Assembly (NCBI RefSeq): GCF_023065955.2
Contig: NC_079873.1
Span: 10,988,566 to 11,052,565, forward strand
Direction: 5' to 3'
From: Ursus arctos
Lineage: Eukaryota; Chordata; Mammalia; Carnivora; Ursidae
DNA: 64,000 nt
Part shown: positions 21,301-32,526 of the stretch, one piece after another
Layout: every line of letters begins with the position of its first letter
Numbering within the stretch: position 1 is the stretch's first letter
Notes under the pieces: model-generated
Told to the model about the DNA's origin: nothing
What the model saw: only the letters and a program-made list of their open reading frames with translations
The model's database searches: none
Position numbers and translations under genes: made by a program

Positions 21301-22570
21301 CGAAGGTGCAATGCCTTTTGGGCCAGGAGCCTGATGACAATTACAGTCCCATTTAACCCCATCCTCTGCCTCCTCACCAAATACCAAACAGACCCTGGAA
21401 TACGTTTTGTGCCTGAAGTGTGGAAACAGACGGCTAAGGATCTAGAAGGCGCAATGAGTGGCATCCCTGAAGCCAGAATCGTCATTTCTCCAAATTACAG
21501 AAAAACAATTGCATTCCACCTATTGCAACCTGCAGTTGGCATTGATAAAACATTTTGTGCTACTGGGTATTCCAAAGAACTTGATGGGTTTCATAATACA
21601 ATTCTATTTCCTTACGTCCCCAAAATCAAGCCTGTGCCTTCAGCTCCACTACTATCTTAGAAAGGCTATGATGGCAGATACCTTAAACCTTCTCCTTTTA
21701 CTGTCTAGCTCTTAATTGCTATAAATTCTCCATGGTGACGCAAACTGTAGTTACATGTCAACATAACTGGACTCTCATAAGAAAATCAAACGGAATGAGA
21801 GAGAAGTCTGGTGCTTCCCTAATCACAGTTTTAATTTGTCTTCTATCAATATTATTATTCTTTGTAACAAGCTCATTTGGGGATGACACTTAAGCTGGAG
21901 TTATTCCCACCTGATTGAAGAATTGTCACAAGCAAGTGTAGTCTTTTAGAAAATAAATGATTCTGGCGCTGGGTAGAAGTGCATATATGGAAATAGCCCT
22001 TATTTTCTTTGTTTTCACCTAAGCTGCTGGACAAACCCTAGAGTTCATTTATTCAGGCGTTTTTTAGAATGCTTGCTTTGTACTGCGTTCTGTTTTAGCT
22101 AAGGGGAAGTGAGGATATGAAAACTGCTTGAAACCTGTTTCCATGCTGCTGTAGAGATCCATAAGAAGAATAAGTAAGTGCAAAATTTTTCTAATATGGG
22201 GTAGAGAATGTCAAGAACCGTAACAGTTACAGGTGGAGCTGTGGCAGTTCCTAGGAAGGGAAAGTACTTCCGGCTGATGAGGAGGGGTTGTCCTCAAGGA
22301 GGAACTGGCATTTGCGAACTTCATTTCATCTTGGAATGTTAACTGTAAATTATTCTAACCTCATCTTGTTATTGTGAATAAATAAAATAGAATTAAATAA
22401 TTAAACAGGCAATGAAAATTCTGCTCTATAAGGTGGCAGTTAATGCTCACCAGAAAATGGCCTCGTCCTACCTTGCCGATACACCTCTCATTTGCATCAG
22501 GTGAACCCCAAGAGCTTCCCACACTGAAACGTTCAAAATGAAAGTAAGAGTCACTGGTGTGAAAACCTCC
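21300..22570. other. Intronic sequence, nothing recognised
   Basis: A 131-codon plus-strand ORF (21265-21660) starts inside the LTR fragment and runs into this stretch. It matches no protein family I know and lacks gene context, so I leave it uncalled. Confidence 0.45.
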
Positions 22571-22574
22571 TTTG

Positions 22575-22822
22575 ATCTAAGGCAGTGGTTCTCAAGCAAG
22601 GGTTATTTTTCCCTTGCCCCGGGGCATACCTGGCAATGTCTGGAGGTATTCTTGGTCCTCACAACTTCGGGGGTGGGTGGGAGACTGTGCCATTGGCATT
22701 GAGTGGGTAGAGGCCAGGGATGCTGATAAACTTCCTACAGTGTCCAGGACACAGCACCCACAGCAAAGAATTAGCTTGTTCAAATGTCAACAGTACCACA
22801 GTCGAGATGCCCTGATCTAAGG
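22575..22822 (+). mobile_element. MER5A hAT MITE with perfect TSD
   Basis: The element (22583-22814) runs from CAGTGGTTCTCAAGC to GTCGAGATGCCCTG. Both sides carry ATCTAAGG (22575-22582 and 22815-22822), a perfect 8-bp duplication as expected for hAT transposition, kept despite the element's age. Confidence 0.95.
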
Positions 22823-23280
22823 GACAGAGACATGCTGTACACACAGACAACTGCAGTTTTAAGAGGAAAAAAAAAAAAGTTTAGCTTCGTGATTGCAACC
22901 TGCTTAGGAACAATGACACCACTCCTGTCAGGAGTAATTAGGTTAGTATAACCCAAAAGATTATCCAGCCAGAAAAACGTTTTAATTAGGAATTTCCTCT
23001 TTAGTAAGTTAGCTCTTTATGTAAGTTTTTTTTTATTTACACCAGACAGTAAAAAATGGATCCAAAATATGGTTCTTTGCACTGGTGAGAGGGGTATGAA
23101 TTTTGTTGGGCATATAATTTAATTGCTTTTCAAGAAGTTGACATGAGTGTAAACATTAGGAGGTTAAGTTATTGAATGTTCCCACTTCATTTCACTCTGC
23201 TGCTGGATTTATTCAAGAGCAACAAAAGTCACACCAGAAATGAGCCCTCATATTTTCTAGAGACAAGGTAATCCACTAGA
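22823..23280. other. Intronic sequence, nothing recognised
   Basis: No feature is seen apart from an A run near 22867-22878. Confidence 0.45.
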
Positions 23281-23281
23281 G

Positions 23282-23465
23282 CAAAGTTCTTAATCCTGGC
23301 TATACATTACCATCACCTGGGAGTGTTTTAAGCTCTCCATGCCCAGATGCCACCCCAGACCAATTAAGTTAGTATCTTTGGGGAGTGGAAAACAAATCAA
23401 GACGTCTTGATTTTTTAAAGGCTTCCCAGGTGATTTCAATGTGCAGCCAATTTTGAGAACCACTG
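23282..23465 (+). mobile_element. MER58-like hAT MITE
   Basis: CAAAGTTCTTAATCCTGGC, CATTACCATCACCTGGGAG, CCAGACCAATTAAGTTAG, AAAGGCTTCCCAGGTGATTT and TTTTGAGAACCACTG give the MER58-like order. CACTAGAG / TCCTAGAG flank it as a 6-of-8 TSD. Confidence 0.75.
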
Positions 23466-23489
23466 TCCTAGAGGCTTGTTTAATAGAGT

Positions 23490-23640
23490 GTCGCCTGTTG
23501 ACCAGGAGCAGCGGCATCACCTAGAGCTTATTAGAGATGCAGACTCTCAGGCCCCACCCCAAACTATCAGAATCAGAATCTTCAGTAGAGCAGGATCCCC
23601 AGGAAATTCACAAGCACACTGAAACTTGAAACTATTGCAA
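23490..23640 (+). mobile_element. MER20-type hAT MITE, truncated
   Basis: CAGCGGCATCACCTAGAGC, TTATTAGAGATGCAGACTCT, CAGGCCCCACCCCAAAC and CAGAATCAGAATCTTCAG match MER20. The far terminal repeat is missing. Confidence 0.7.
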
Positions 23641-24528
23641 ATAGTCAATTTAAAAAATGTACGCATATTCCAATATGTACATTCTAAAACGAGGCCCACT
23701 GTTAAGGCATGGGGAAATGCCCCAAAGCTCAAAATAAAATGAATTTTCACTTGACAAGAAATGTTAGGTTCATCACTATGGCCGCTTATGTTTTTCAGTA
23801 AATCTTACCTATTTTATTATGAAAGCTCTTAAACACATAGAATAATTTAATCCTATGTTGTGGGGTGTTTTGTTTTGTTTTGGGTTTTTTAAAAATTTTC
23901 TTCAGAGTAGCACTAGCTATTTCATGGCCTGAGATTATCCTTCTGGTATTGGGAACCCGATGAGAACCCCAGGCAACAGCTTTGCCTGTAAGTGAGAAGG
24001 TGGCCTCTCAGCTGCGTGTGCACATGCATGAGGAGGAGACAGTATGAAATGCCATCCAGCAGAATCCATGCCAGGCTGAAGAGTTTCCCCTTAGTTAACA
24101 GCATTGAACTGTGCTCACATGTATCGCAGTAAAACAATTATTCTAAGTAGTCACACGACTTTATTCTGGGAAGCACAAAATGCTTTGAATTAAAGTAGTT
24201 CAACAGTGAGGTTTTCCTAGGTAATTTAGGAGGTTTGTTAAATGTCGTACAGCCAATTCCTGGCTGCCAGACCTTAGATGCCTTAATTCGTCACTGAATC
24301 ATCGAATGCTCTTTCACACTTCCTGTCTTTTAGGACAGATTGATAAAAGGAAAAAAAACCCATAAAAATCCCTGTCATAAAGCCAACTTGCTTCATCCCA
24401 GCCAAGTACCCTGTCAACATGTTTCATTAGACCACCCTTTTCTAGAACGATTCTGCCATGTGAATTTCTGCCCTTTTAAAAATATATATACCTTTTTCTC
24501 TTCAAATCATACAAAGAAAGAGGTGAGA
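23641..24528. other. Intronic sequence, nothing recognised
   Basis: I see no gene or repeat family here. Confidence 0.45.
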
Positions 24529-24529
24529 G

Positions 24530-24775
24530 GGAAGCATGGCTTAGTGAAATGAGCTTCTGCCAGGAGTCCAGCTTGCTAAATTCAGATCCTGGCTGGTACT
24601 CTAGTTGCTGGGTGATTTGGAGCCATGATCAAATCACTCTGGGTCTTAGTTTCTTCATCGGTAAAAAGGGTCTAATAAAACCCTTTCTTGGAATTACGAT
24701 TAGAAGTAAACAAGATTATGCATGTAACAACAGTGCCTTGCACACAGCCAACACTCATCAACAATTTTCTTTCTC
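24530..24775 (+). mobile_element. MIR SINE, nearly complete
   Basis: The element starts at AGCATGGCTTAGTGAAATG, passes through AAATTCAGATCCTGGCTGG, CTAGTTGCTGGGTGATTTGG and GTCTTAGTTTCTTCATCGGT, and ends near CAGTGCCTTGCACACAGCC. It is one of the most complete MIRs in the window. Confidence 0.88.
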
Positions 24776-24869
24776 TTCCCTTCACCTGTTTTTTTAAAAA
24801 ACCCTCAAGAAAATGTTATCAGACATCTTCTAACAAGCAGAGGCTGTTCATTATTCATCTTTTAATCTG

Positions 24870-24935
24870 ATGAGCCTGTCATGCGGTCTGGTATATACCA
24901 GGTACTTGAGAAATATTTGTTGAATGAATTACTGC
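24870..24935 (+). mobile_element. L2 LINE 3' tail
   Basis: ATATACCAGGTACTTGAGAA and ATATTTGTTGAATGAATTAC are the terminal L2 motif. Confidence 0.6.
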
Positions 24936-26730
24936 TTTCTACTCAGGGCTTGTAGCTCAGTAGTCCGAAAGTGGAAAACTAGGCAGCACTAAGTCATCAG
25001 AAGTCATGCCATTTCTTACATGGCATGCGGCAGACGTAGATAGCTACGTCTTCTTAAGAATCCAGCCCACTGGCATCTCACATCTAGCCCAACGTGCAAA
25101 TCTGTGGGAAAAGGAATGGCCAGCTACCTGCAATTGTATAATCAAGTTCTTTATGTAAGCTTAGCTTCTCCTGTTCATGTAAAATGTCCTCTGACTCTAA
25201 AATGATCCTATGTATTATTTTGATTAATTGCCCACTGTTTAGTGCATAAAAGACTCACAATTGTATTATTAAAATCCAACCTAATAAATGCAAGCATTTA
25301 GGAGAGAATAGAAAAAAGGTGTGGCTCCTGCTAAACAGGTGGCAAAAGAGCAGGAGGCACGAGCCTTCTGGAGGGAGCTATAATTTGAGCTAACGATGGA
25401 AGGCTGAATTGTCATCCAGCAGGCAGACAAAAGTCAAAGAGAACCAACGGACAGAAAGAATAGGACATGTAAAGGGCCTAGCACAACGCCTGATACATAG
25501 TAGGTCATCTGTCAGATCTCCTGTGAAAGCCCAGTGCCTTCTTCAGCATGACGGATGACAGCTGCAGTGAGTTTGAAAAGAAGAGCTGACTCTTTGTCAG
25601 GACTCTCCTATGTATTTATTTAGAAGGCTCTCTTTTAGATTTCTCCCAGGACTGGCACATGCCTATCATATATTAGATGCTCAGTAAATACTTGAGGATG
25701 ACAACTGACAGCGATGGAACCAATTAAGACCATTCAACACAGTACTTTTCAAACCATGGGGTATGACTGACTTGTGGGTCATGAAGCCAGTCCAGTGGCT
25801 CAACACCAACTCTTCTGAAAAATATAGATTAGGGGAAAAACTCAGAAAATATCAGAGTGCATCTTGTTTTGGGAAAGTCAATACCACTTTGTGAAACTTT
25901 GGTTTCTTTCAGATATACTAACGTATGTGGGAGTGTATGTGTGTGTATATCCGTGGAAAAGAGGCTTCCTACTTTGGGTCATGGCGAAAACGTGCCTTCA
26001 GCCTGTATCAGGCCAGGCAGATGAGTTTACCAGAGCTTCTCTGGTTTAAACCTTTGCAGACACACTTAGGAATCAGTCACAGATCGAGTAACAGGGGCCC
26101 TTATTTGGTTGCTATGACGGCAGGGACAGGAGGTGGCCCTTGTACCAACTATTGCACCTCCCCCAAACTCCCCGAGCCGCTGGCCCTTGTCTTACCGGCA
26201 CGCATCCACCCACTAGCTGAGCACTGTGATGCCTGTGGCCCTGTGGGCTCATCATGCAGTAACCTGTGCCTGCAGTGTGAGAGCTCTGCCATCCTCAGTG
26301 GGCTGTGACATCGGCCTTATCAGGAGGCACAGACTGAGGGGAGAAAAGGCATCTGCCCAGAACTTAAGTCTATTTTCTATGAAAATATATTTTCTTATAA
26401 CCACATAAGGTTTACTCTTTGCCTTTGATTATGACTGTTGTGCCGACATCTTTGAAAAAGAAAAGGAGGCAGATTCGCCATTATATGCCAAGTACTGTGC
26501 TCCATACCTTCACACACTTTATGACCCAGAAACTCAACTGGTTAACAGCTCAACAGAGAGCGGTATTATTTTCAAATTGTGCCCGGTCTCTGTCTTCTGT
26601 GTTTACTGAAATCAATCTTCCCCCTGGGCCTACAGACAAGTTTCTGTCTGAATCTTAAATCTGGTAACCATAGTAATGAAGCAGAGAGATGGGGAGACCT
26701 TGGAAATGCACCACAGATACTTCAGGAAAA
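24936..26730. other. Intronic sequence with only small repeat relics
   Basis: MIR- or L2-like tails are at about 25470-25510 and 25640-25700, and an antisense MIR fragment is near 26475-26560. Nothing else is recognised. ORFs of 60-127 codons at 25864-26408 show no known protein. Confidence 0.45.
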
Positions 26731-26735
26731 GAAAC

Positions 26736-26764
26736 CAACCAACCAACCAACCAACCAACCAACC
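26736..26764 (+). repeat. (ACCA)7 microsatellite
   Basis: About seven uninterrupted CCAA units between AAGAAA and CCTCATTTT. Confidence 0.97.
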
Positions 26765-27054
26765 TCATTTTATCTATTATTTTTCATTTTCTTTCTTCTA
26801 TTTTTTTTTCTTTTTGGCAAAAGTTGCTTGCAAGAAGCTATAGTCAAAGTGTTAGTGAACCAATGGTTGCAGGGAAGGTAGAAGAGAGCTAGGGCATAGA
26901 TAATCTGCAAAACTAAATAATAATCCAGAATAACAGAGCACAGATTTTGTCTCTGGTTCACTTTGCTGCTTTGAATGTCCTTGGGAGAAGCACTACAAAA
27001 GTGCCTCCTGATGGTTTACAGAGCTCATATGCTTCAGTAACTGCTAATTTTAAA

Positions 27055-27200
27055 ATAGGCTGGTGATGGGTATTAAGGAGGGCACGTATTGCATGGTGCA
27101 CTGGGTGTTATACACAAGTAATGAATCATGGAACTTTACATCAAAAACTAGGGATATACTGTACGGGGACTAACATAATAAAAAATATTATTTAAAAAGA
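27055..27200 (+). mobile_element. L1 3' end, heavily 5'-truncated
   Basis: GGCTGGTGATGGGTATTAAG, GTGCACTGGGTGTTATACAC, AATGAATCATGGAACTTTAC and CATAATAAAAAATATT are the carnivore L1 3' terminus. Only about 145 bp was integrated or kept. Confidence 0.88.
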
Positions 27201-28235
27201 AGACATACAAATGATGAAAAAAATTAAAAAAATAAAACAGTCCATATTCATTTGGGAAGACCTAGCTTATCGGGATCATTCAAATTCAGAAGGAAATAAT
27301 GACTGGCCAGAGAAAGCAAGTTTCTAGTTGTTCACCTGCAGAAAATGTGTTCTGCAGCTGTGGAAGATGAAGTAATGGCCCACAGATGTCTCTTTCCTCA
27401 GGCTATGCCTCACTGCCCTCTGTCAAAGCCTCCTAATGATTCTCCAAGTCATGCCTGGGTGATTCCATCATGACGTTAACCTGTCTCTTCAAAGTGGAGC
27501 GGAAGGGATCCAGGGCAAGACCAGAGATCCAGCCCTACTGATTGAGTTCTCAGTTCTTGAGTTTTATCGAGCTTCCTGCAGCAGCAACCATCTCACCAAA
27601 CCCTGACGGCCCACAGCATTACCTCCTCTCCCTCTGAGCAACTTTCAGCAGAAATTGAGCAGTGGGAGGGAAAAGAAGAGGTGGCTACTTGGAAGGTTGA
27701 TATTATTGCTTGTGACCTCTAGGTTTCAAAACGGGATAAAGATAGGACTCCATGAATATGGTGTGTTGACCTCCAGAAATACATCCATTCAGGGCTTAAT
27801 TCTTCATATAATGTGAGGTTATATGTTACTATTTGGGGGGTTTCATTATTCTATAGTCTATATTTTATATATTCTATATTAGAATCTTCTTCAAAATTAT
27901 AACAGTAGCAAGGGGCTTATTGCTTAAATGAAACCCTTAGAGATAGTGAAATAAAATACTGTGCAAGTCAAAGATAACTGAACGAGAAAATATACCTGAA
28001 CCAAACTGTTTCTGTGGGACTGATTACATTAGAGCAGGATTTCTCAAAATGGGATCAGAATGACAAGAAACTTCCAGGAGGTCAAGGAGGGTCATAGCAG
28101 GGTACAGCTTATTGAATACATTTTTCCTGCACATAGGTCAGCACCTTCCATGTATTTTGCCTGCCCAGACTTCTTACCTTAGTAATTTTCATGATCAGAG
28201 ATGACCACAATTAGTAGATACAGAAATGGTCATCT
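27201..28235. other. Intronic sequence, nothing recognised
   Basis: No gene or clear repeat family is recognised. A stretch near 28035-28110 is vaguely hAT-like. Confidence 0.4.
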
Positions 28236-28239
28236 AGTT

Positions 28240-28490
28240 GCTTAACCGACATGTTACGTCAATACCCAACATCTCCAACAAATGATTAAATGGCTTGAAC
28301 ACCTCTAGGAACAAGGAATTCATTACCTTTGAAGGTGTTGTGCTCCATGTCCAGTCGCAGAGTTGTTAAAAGTTCTTCCTCATGGTGAGTTGATGTCTGT
28401 CTCCCTGTAATGTCAACCAATTATTTCTGTTTAGCAAGCTGGAAGCCATTAATACAACTGCCCTTCACTCTTTTGAAAACACCTGTCATA
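28240..28490 (+). mobile_element. CR1/L3-type ancient LINE relic
   Basis: GAACAAGGAATTCATTACCT, GAGTTGTTAAAAGTTCTTCC, TGTCTGTCTCCCTGTAATG and ACTGCCCTTCACTCTTTTG follow the known order of the L3/CR1 3' region. A related segment is at 14170. Confidence 0.55.
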
Positions 28491-28930
28491 TGAGCCAGGC
28501 TCATCTGTTTCTAAGGCCAGCCTCTATTGTTCCTTCTATGGTTCCTCAAGTGGTATGCTTTTGGAGACATTCAGCACTCTTGCACTTTACTCTGCTCTCA
28601 GGCTATTCTGTTTGTATTTCTCACCCTTTTTCCTATTCAATGACCCAAGCACAACAGTCTATAAGCTGGGATATCCATGAAATTCTCTCTTTCAAGAATT
28701 TGAATGAAGAGTACTCCAATTAGATGATAGATGATAGCAAGGACTTGAGTTGAAAAAGTCCCCATAGGGTTGAGGCTGGGTTGGCCCAGTAGAAACATGC
28801 GTAAGTAAAGGAAGTTGAAAGGAGAAAAGCCGAAAATGGAAGAGAATAACAGCCATGAGAGATTGAGAATAATCTCATTTCCTGACTTGTTCACTGGAGT
28901 TCCTGGTCTGGGGAGCCCTGCTCACACCAT
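28491..28930. other. Intronic sequence, nothing recognised
   Basis: I see no gene or repeat family. Confidence 0.45.
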
Positions 28931-28934
28931 CATC

Positions 28935-29190
28935 AATATCCTCATCATTACTAACGTTTATTGAATCCATACTATATACCAGGCACTGTTATAAGTCCTT
29001 AATGTGCTCTATCCCACTGAATCCTTTCAAAAACCCTAAAGGAAGTTGTCACTATTTCTCTTTTACTGCAGAGGTGACTGAGGCACGCAGAGGATTGAGT
29101 GACTTGGCCAGCTCCCACGCTGGTTTGTGGCGGGGCCAGGATTTGAAACCAGGAGTTCTGGATCCAGAACCCAGGCTTCTTTCCTTTACA
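28935..29190 (-). mobile_element. MIR SINE, antisense, nearly complete
   Basis: CGTTTATTGAATCCATACTA, TATACCAGGCACTGTTATAA, GACTGAGGCACGCAGAGG, TGACTTGGCCAGCTCC and GGATTTGAAACCAGGAGTTC form a continuous antisense MIR. Confidence 0.88.
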
Positions 29191-29544
29191 GGGCACTGCT
29201 CCTGGATCCCTGGAGACTCATGAGATTTTTTTACAATATTTTTTATAGTAATTTCTTGAAGAAATTCCCCATTTATGTAAGCAACCGTGAAGCAGGTTTC
29301 TGTCCTTTGTAACAAATCCTCCCTGATTAAAATACAGGAATATTAAAAGATACTAACTCCCAGCCAAAAGGCACAGACAAGTGCTTTTGCACTGCTGTGT
29401 AGCTGCCCTAAAAGGTAGGCTCAGTTGACAAAATGAGGCTACCTCTTGACATGGCTCACTTCTCTGTAACATATCTGTAACTCTCATGTATGTATTCCCG
29501 AGGCAGTGCATTTCATGGTGCTAATAGAGAAAGGATGCCATCTA
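29191..29544. other. Intronic sequence, nothing recognised
   Basis: No gene or repeat family is recognised. Confidence 0.45.
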
Positions 29545-29649
29545 ACTTCTCCTTAGTTACTCCAGCCTAACATTACCCCTTCCCTAGTATCCTATTTAGT
29601 CTGTACATTCCTTTACCGCAGCACATATCACATTCTATTGGAATCATTT

Positions 29650-29886
29650 GTCTGTGTCAGTGTTTCCCAACCTCAGCACTATTAAGACTTCAAGCTAGAT
29701 AATTCAGGCTTTGCTGTGGTGGAGTGTCCTGTGCATTTTAGGGTGTTTAACAGTATCCTGGCCTCTACCCACTGGATGCCAACAGCACCACCCCCCCCGC
29801 TTATGACAGCCAAAAATGTCTCCAGATATTGCCCGATATCTCCTGGTGGGTAAAATCACTATTGGTTGGGAACCACTGGTCTACAT
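29650..29886 (-). mobile_element. MER5A hAT MITE inside L2
   Basis: The element (29658-29878) has CAGTGTTTCCCAACCTC, GCCTCTACCCACTGGATGCC, CAGCCAAAAATGTCTCCAG and GGGAACCACTG. Both ends carry the terminal repeat. GTCTGTGT / GTCTACAT flank it (6 of 8). Confidence 0.9.
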
Positions 29887-29951
29887 GTTCTAAACCCCCT
29901 CCCCCAACGCCCCGGTGACTTCAAGGGCAGGACTCTGTCTTTTTGATCCTT

Positions 29952-30058
29952 CTTTTTTTTATTATGATATGTTAGTCACCATACAGTACATCATCAGTTT
30001 TTGATGTAGTGTTCCATGATTCATTGTTTGCATGTAACACCCAGTGCTCCACGCAATA
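29952..30058 (-). mobile_element. L1 3' UTR end, antisense, inside L2
   Basis: T run then ATTATGATATGTTAGTCACC, CAGTACATCATCAGTTTTTG, ATGTAGTGTTCCATGATTC and ACACCCAGTGCTCC: the carnivore L1 3' terminus with its poly(A) tail to the left. Confidence 0.88.
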
Positions 30059-30286
30059 CATGCCTTCTTTCTTTTTTTTTTTTTAAGATTTATTTATCTG
30101 ACAGAGATAGAGACAGCCAGCGAGAGAGGGAACACAAGCAGGGGGAGTGGGAGAGGAAGAAGCAGGCTCATAGCGGAGGAGCCTGATGTGGGGCTCGATC
30201 CCAGAACGCCGGGATCACGCCCTGAGCCGAAGGCAGACGCTTAACCACTGTGCCACCCAGGCGCCCCTACATGCCTTATTTCTTTT
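30058..30286 (-). mobile_element. Can-SINE (young), antisense, with 18-bp TSD
   Basis: The body is at about 30076-30268, from the T run and AAGATTTATTTATCTGACAG to GCCACCCAGGCGCCCC. ACATGCCTTCTTTCTTTT and ACATGCCTTATTTCTTTT flank it (17 of 18). Confidence 0.97.
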
Positions 30287-30389
30287 CAGTGTTTGGGACA
30301 TTACGATGCTTAATAAGTCTTAATTGAATAAAACTATAGTAACTTGCATTAAAATGGTGTTTTGTACTTATAAGCCTGGAGTACTATCT

Positions 30390-30800
30390 GTATCTGCCTG
30401 GGTTTAGTCAGGAAAACAGACACACAAAACATACTACCAGAATAAGGGGTTTAATATAGAAATCAGGGGTTATATGAATATGAGAGTAACTACAGGAATG
30501 AAGATCTGAGAAGCCACCATATCCAGCCTGGAAAGTGAGATCATTAAATGGGAGCCCACAGAAAGATCTGGAATTTCACTATGTCTAACAAAGCAGCCTC
30601 ATCTGACATCCACAGACTCCCAAATATAATAGCCTCTGCCTCCCTTCCACCCTTGAAATCTCTCAAATTCTTCTCACTGACAAACCTTAACGTGGAACCA
30701 ATCAAGAAGGGAATTGTGGGAAGTGTAGTTTTTCCCAGCCTTAAGGCAGGCTCTTCAACAGGAATGGTAGTGCCAGGTAAACAACAGCAAATCCTAACAA
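30390..30800. other. Possible ancient repeat, family unknown
   Basis: Blocks such as GGAAAACAGACACACAAAAC, TGAGAAGCCACCATATCCAG and GGAATTGTGGGAAGTGTAGT look like a medium-reiteration repeat that I have seen in mammals but cannot name. Confidence 0.3.
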
Positions 30801-30839
30801 CAGATATCTGTTAGCCTAACAAGCCACTTTTTGACACCA

Positions 30840-30892
30840 AGTGTGCACGCGCGTGCGCCCACACACGCGCACACACACACACACGCACACAG
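30840..30892. repeat. Alternating purine-pyrimidine tract (CG/CA/TG), Z-DNA prone
   Basis: Almost every step alternates purine and pyrimidine over about 50 bp, including a CACGCGCGTGCGCCC block and an ACACACGCGCACACACAC block. GC-containing alternation of this length is a classic Z-DNA-forming sequence. Confidence 0.85.
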
Positions 30893-31598
30893 GAGCAGAT
30901 AACGGTCCAGAGAATTTGGCAGTCACGATCATCCAAGTCAGAAAGCAAGTAGATGTGATTTTGTTGCTGCGGCTGTTCTTGTTTTTAGTTTGGCAGAGGG
31001 CTCATCCTCTGATCACTCATCCCCTTCAGTTTGCGCTCTGTAGACAGTCTCAATGTTCACTTTGTTTGCACCCAGAACAGATGGCAAACTATGTTAATAA
31101 TCGAACAGCTCATACTCCAGATGGAAGATGTTCCCCTTCATGCTTCTTAGAATTTCGGGTGTCTTCTGAGCATTCTTGCTAGACCAGAATTGACAGAGAT
31201 TACTAGGAAAGAATTTCCAGACACAAGGCATTGCTTCGCTCTTGAGGAATCGAAGCCTCACAAGCATGTTATCAACTTCTAAACTACCCTCTAGGACTAC
31301 AGCTGACATGAAGTGAAAACATTTCTGCTTTATAGATATTGACCCAGAAGTCAAACAATTACTTTTAAATAATGACTTCCAGTCCATTAAAAACATGGTA
31401 CTGCAGGTAAGGTGTGGTCCAAAGCAGAGTGAAGTTTATATGTCACTTCAGAGAATTAGACTCCAAGTATACATTGAAAGGATGTACACTTCAAAGACTG
31501 CATGGCCCATGACGTCTAAGATGTTTACCATCTGGCCCTTCACAGAAAAGGTGTGCTGACACGTGGGCTGGAAGGAGAGCAGCAGGAGTTAAGGTCTG
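30893..31598. other. Intronic sequence, nothing recognised
   Basis: No repeat family or gene is recognised. ORFs of 100-113 codons overlap on opposite strands and match nothing. Confidence 0.4.
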
Positions 31599-31599
31599 A

Positions 31600-31870
31600 G
31601 AGGTAAAGGGGACATTGCAAGGACTTGTCTTTTACCGAGTGAGGTGAGATCCACTGGAGAGTTTTGAATTGATGAAGATCCCCCTGACTCATATTTCAAC
31701 AGGATCGCTCGAGTTGGGGTCCTGAGAACAGACCTTATGGTTGGGAGGAAGGATCTAGAAGCCAGGACACCAGGTAGAAGACTATTACAGTAATTCTGGT
31801 GGGAATGATTCTGATGAGCCACCCGTGGGTGACTCAGACCAGCATACAGCATTGGAGGTAGTTAAAAGTG
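31600..31870 (-). mobile_element. L2 LINE relic, antisense
   Basis: GGAGAGTTTTGAATTGATGA, AGGACACCAGGTAGAAGACT and ATTACAGTAATTCTGGTGGG match the antisense L2 interior also seen at 7870. Confidence 0.5.
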
Positions 31871-31992
31871 ACTAGATTCTGGTTTGGAGATGGGGCTGAC
31901 TGGACTTGCTGGTACTCAATGTGTTGCCTAGCCCCACACAGGTGCAAGGGAGGCCAGAAAATGCAGTCTCCGCATGTGCAACATGTATGACC

Positions 31993-32218
31993 GGCTAAAA
32001 CAGGGCCTCTTCAGTAGGGGCGATTTTGCAATGTCTGCCTATGTCTGGGGACATTTCTTCATTATCACAACTTGAAGGAATGGTGCTACTTGCATCTAGT
32101 GGGTAGCGGCCAGGATTGCTGCTAAATATCCCGAAACACACAACACGGGTTCCTACAATAAATAATCACCTGGTCCTACATGTCAGTAGCGCTACAGTTA
32201 AAAAACCCTGAGCTAAAG
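31993..32218 (+). mobile_element. MER5A hAT MITE
   Basis: The element (32001-32210) has GGGGCGATTTTGCAATGTC, TATGTCTGGGGACATTTC, GTGGGTAGCGGCCAGG and AAAAAACCCTG. GGCTAAAA / AGCTAAAG flank it (6 of 8). Confidence 0.85.
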
Positions 32219-32526
32219 GAAGATCCACCACTGGAAGAAGAGAGATGGGTGTTTGTAGATAACTAGGAGTCTTAGCCCAGTGCCATCCCTGGGCCCCAAC
32301 CCCTGCAAGGCATTTGCCCACATATTTCCCCCCATGACTGGAGGTGAGCTTTGTCCTCCATAAGAGCCCCTGTGGGCTTTTATTTTCACGTGAAGTCTTG
32401 CAGAAATAATACGTGACCCAGGGAAGGAAGGAGGTTTTGTGAAATGATAGGTAAATGATGCATGGCACCACAGGGCACGCATTCATTTGTTTTAAGAGAT
32501 TTGTGGAGAAAATGTTCCATTAATTA
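32219..32526. other. Intronic sequence, nothing recognised
   Basis: Two overlapping minus-strand ORFs (89 and 106 codons) have no recognisable product. Confidence 0.45.

Larger units (their letters stand above)
29545..30335 (+). mobile_element. L2 LINE 3' end, interrupted three times
   Basis: L2 pieces read in order around later insertions: CACATATCACATTCTATTGG before 29657, CTTCAAGGGCAGGACTCTGT at about 29920, and the tail ATGCTTAATAAGTCTTAATTG after 30287. MER5A, an L1 end and a Can-SINE sit inside it. Confidence 0.6.

Noticed and set aside
21265..21660. A 131-codon plus-strand ORF
   Set aside because: It begins inside an LTR fragment and runs into unassigned intron; no known domain, splice or conservation evidence.
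30044..30244. Recurrent 'ASERGNTSRGSGRGRSRL' peptides in several ORFs
   Set aside because: The same peptide appears wherever an antisense Can-SINE is read in that frame (also at 13208, 32565, 58636); it is repeat translation, not a gene family.
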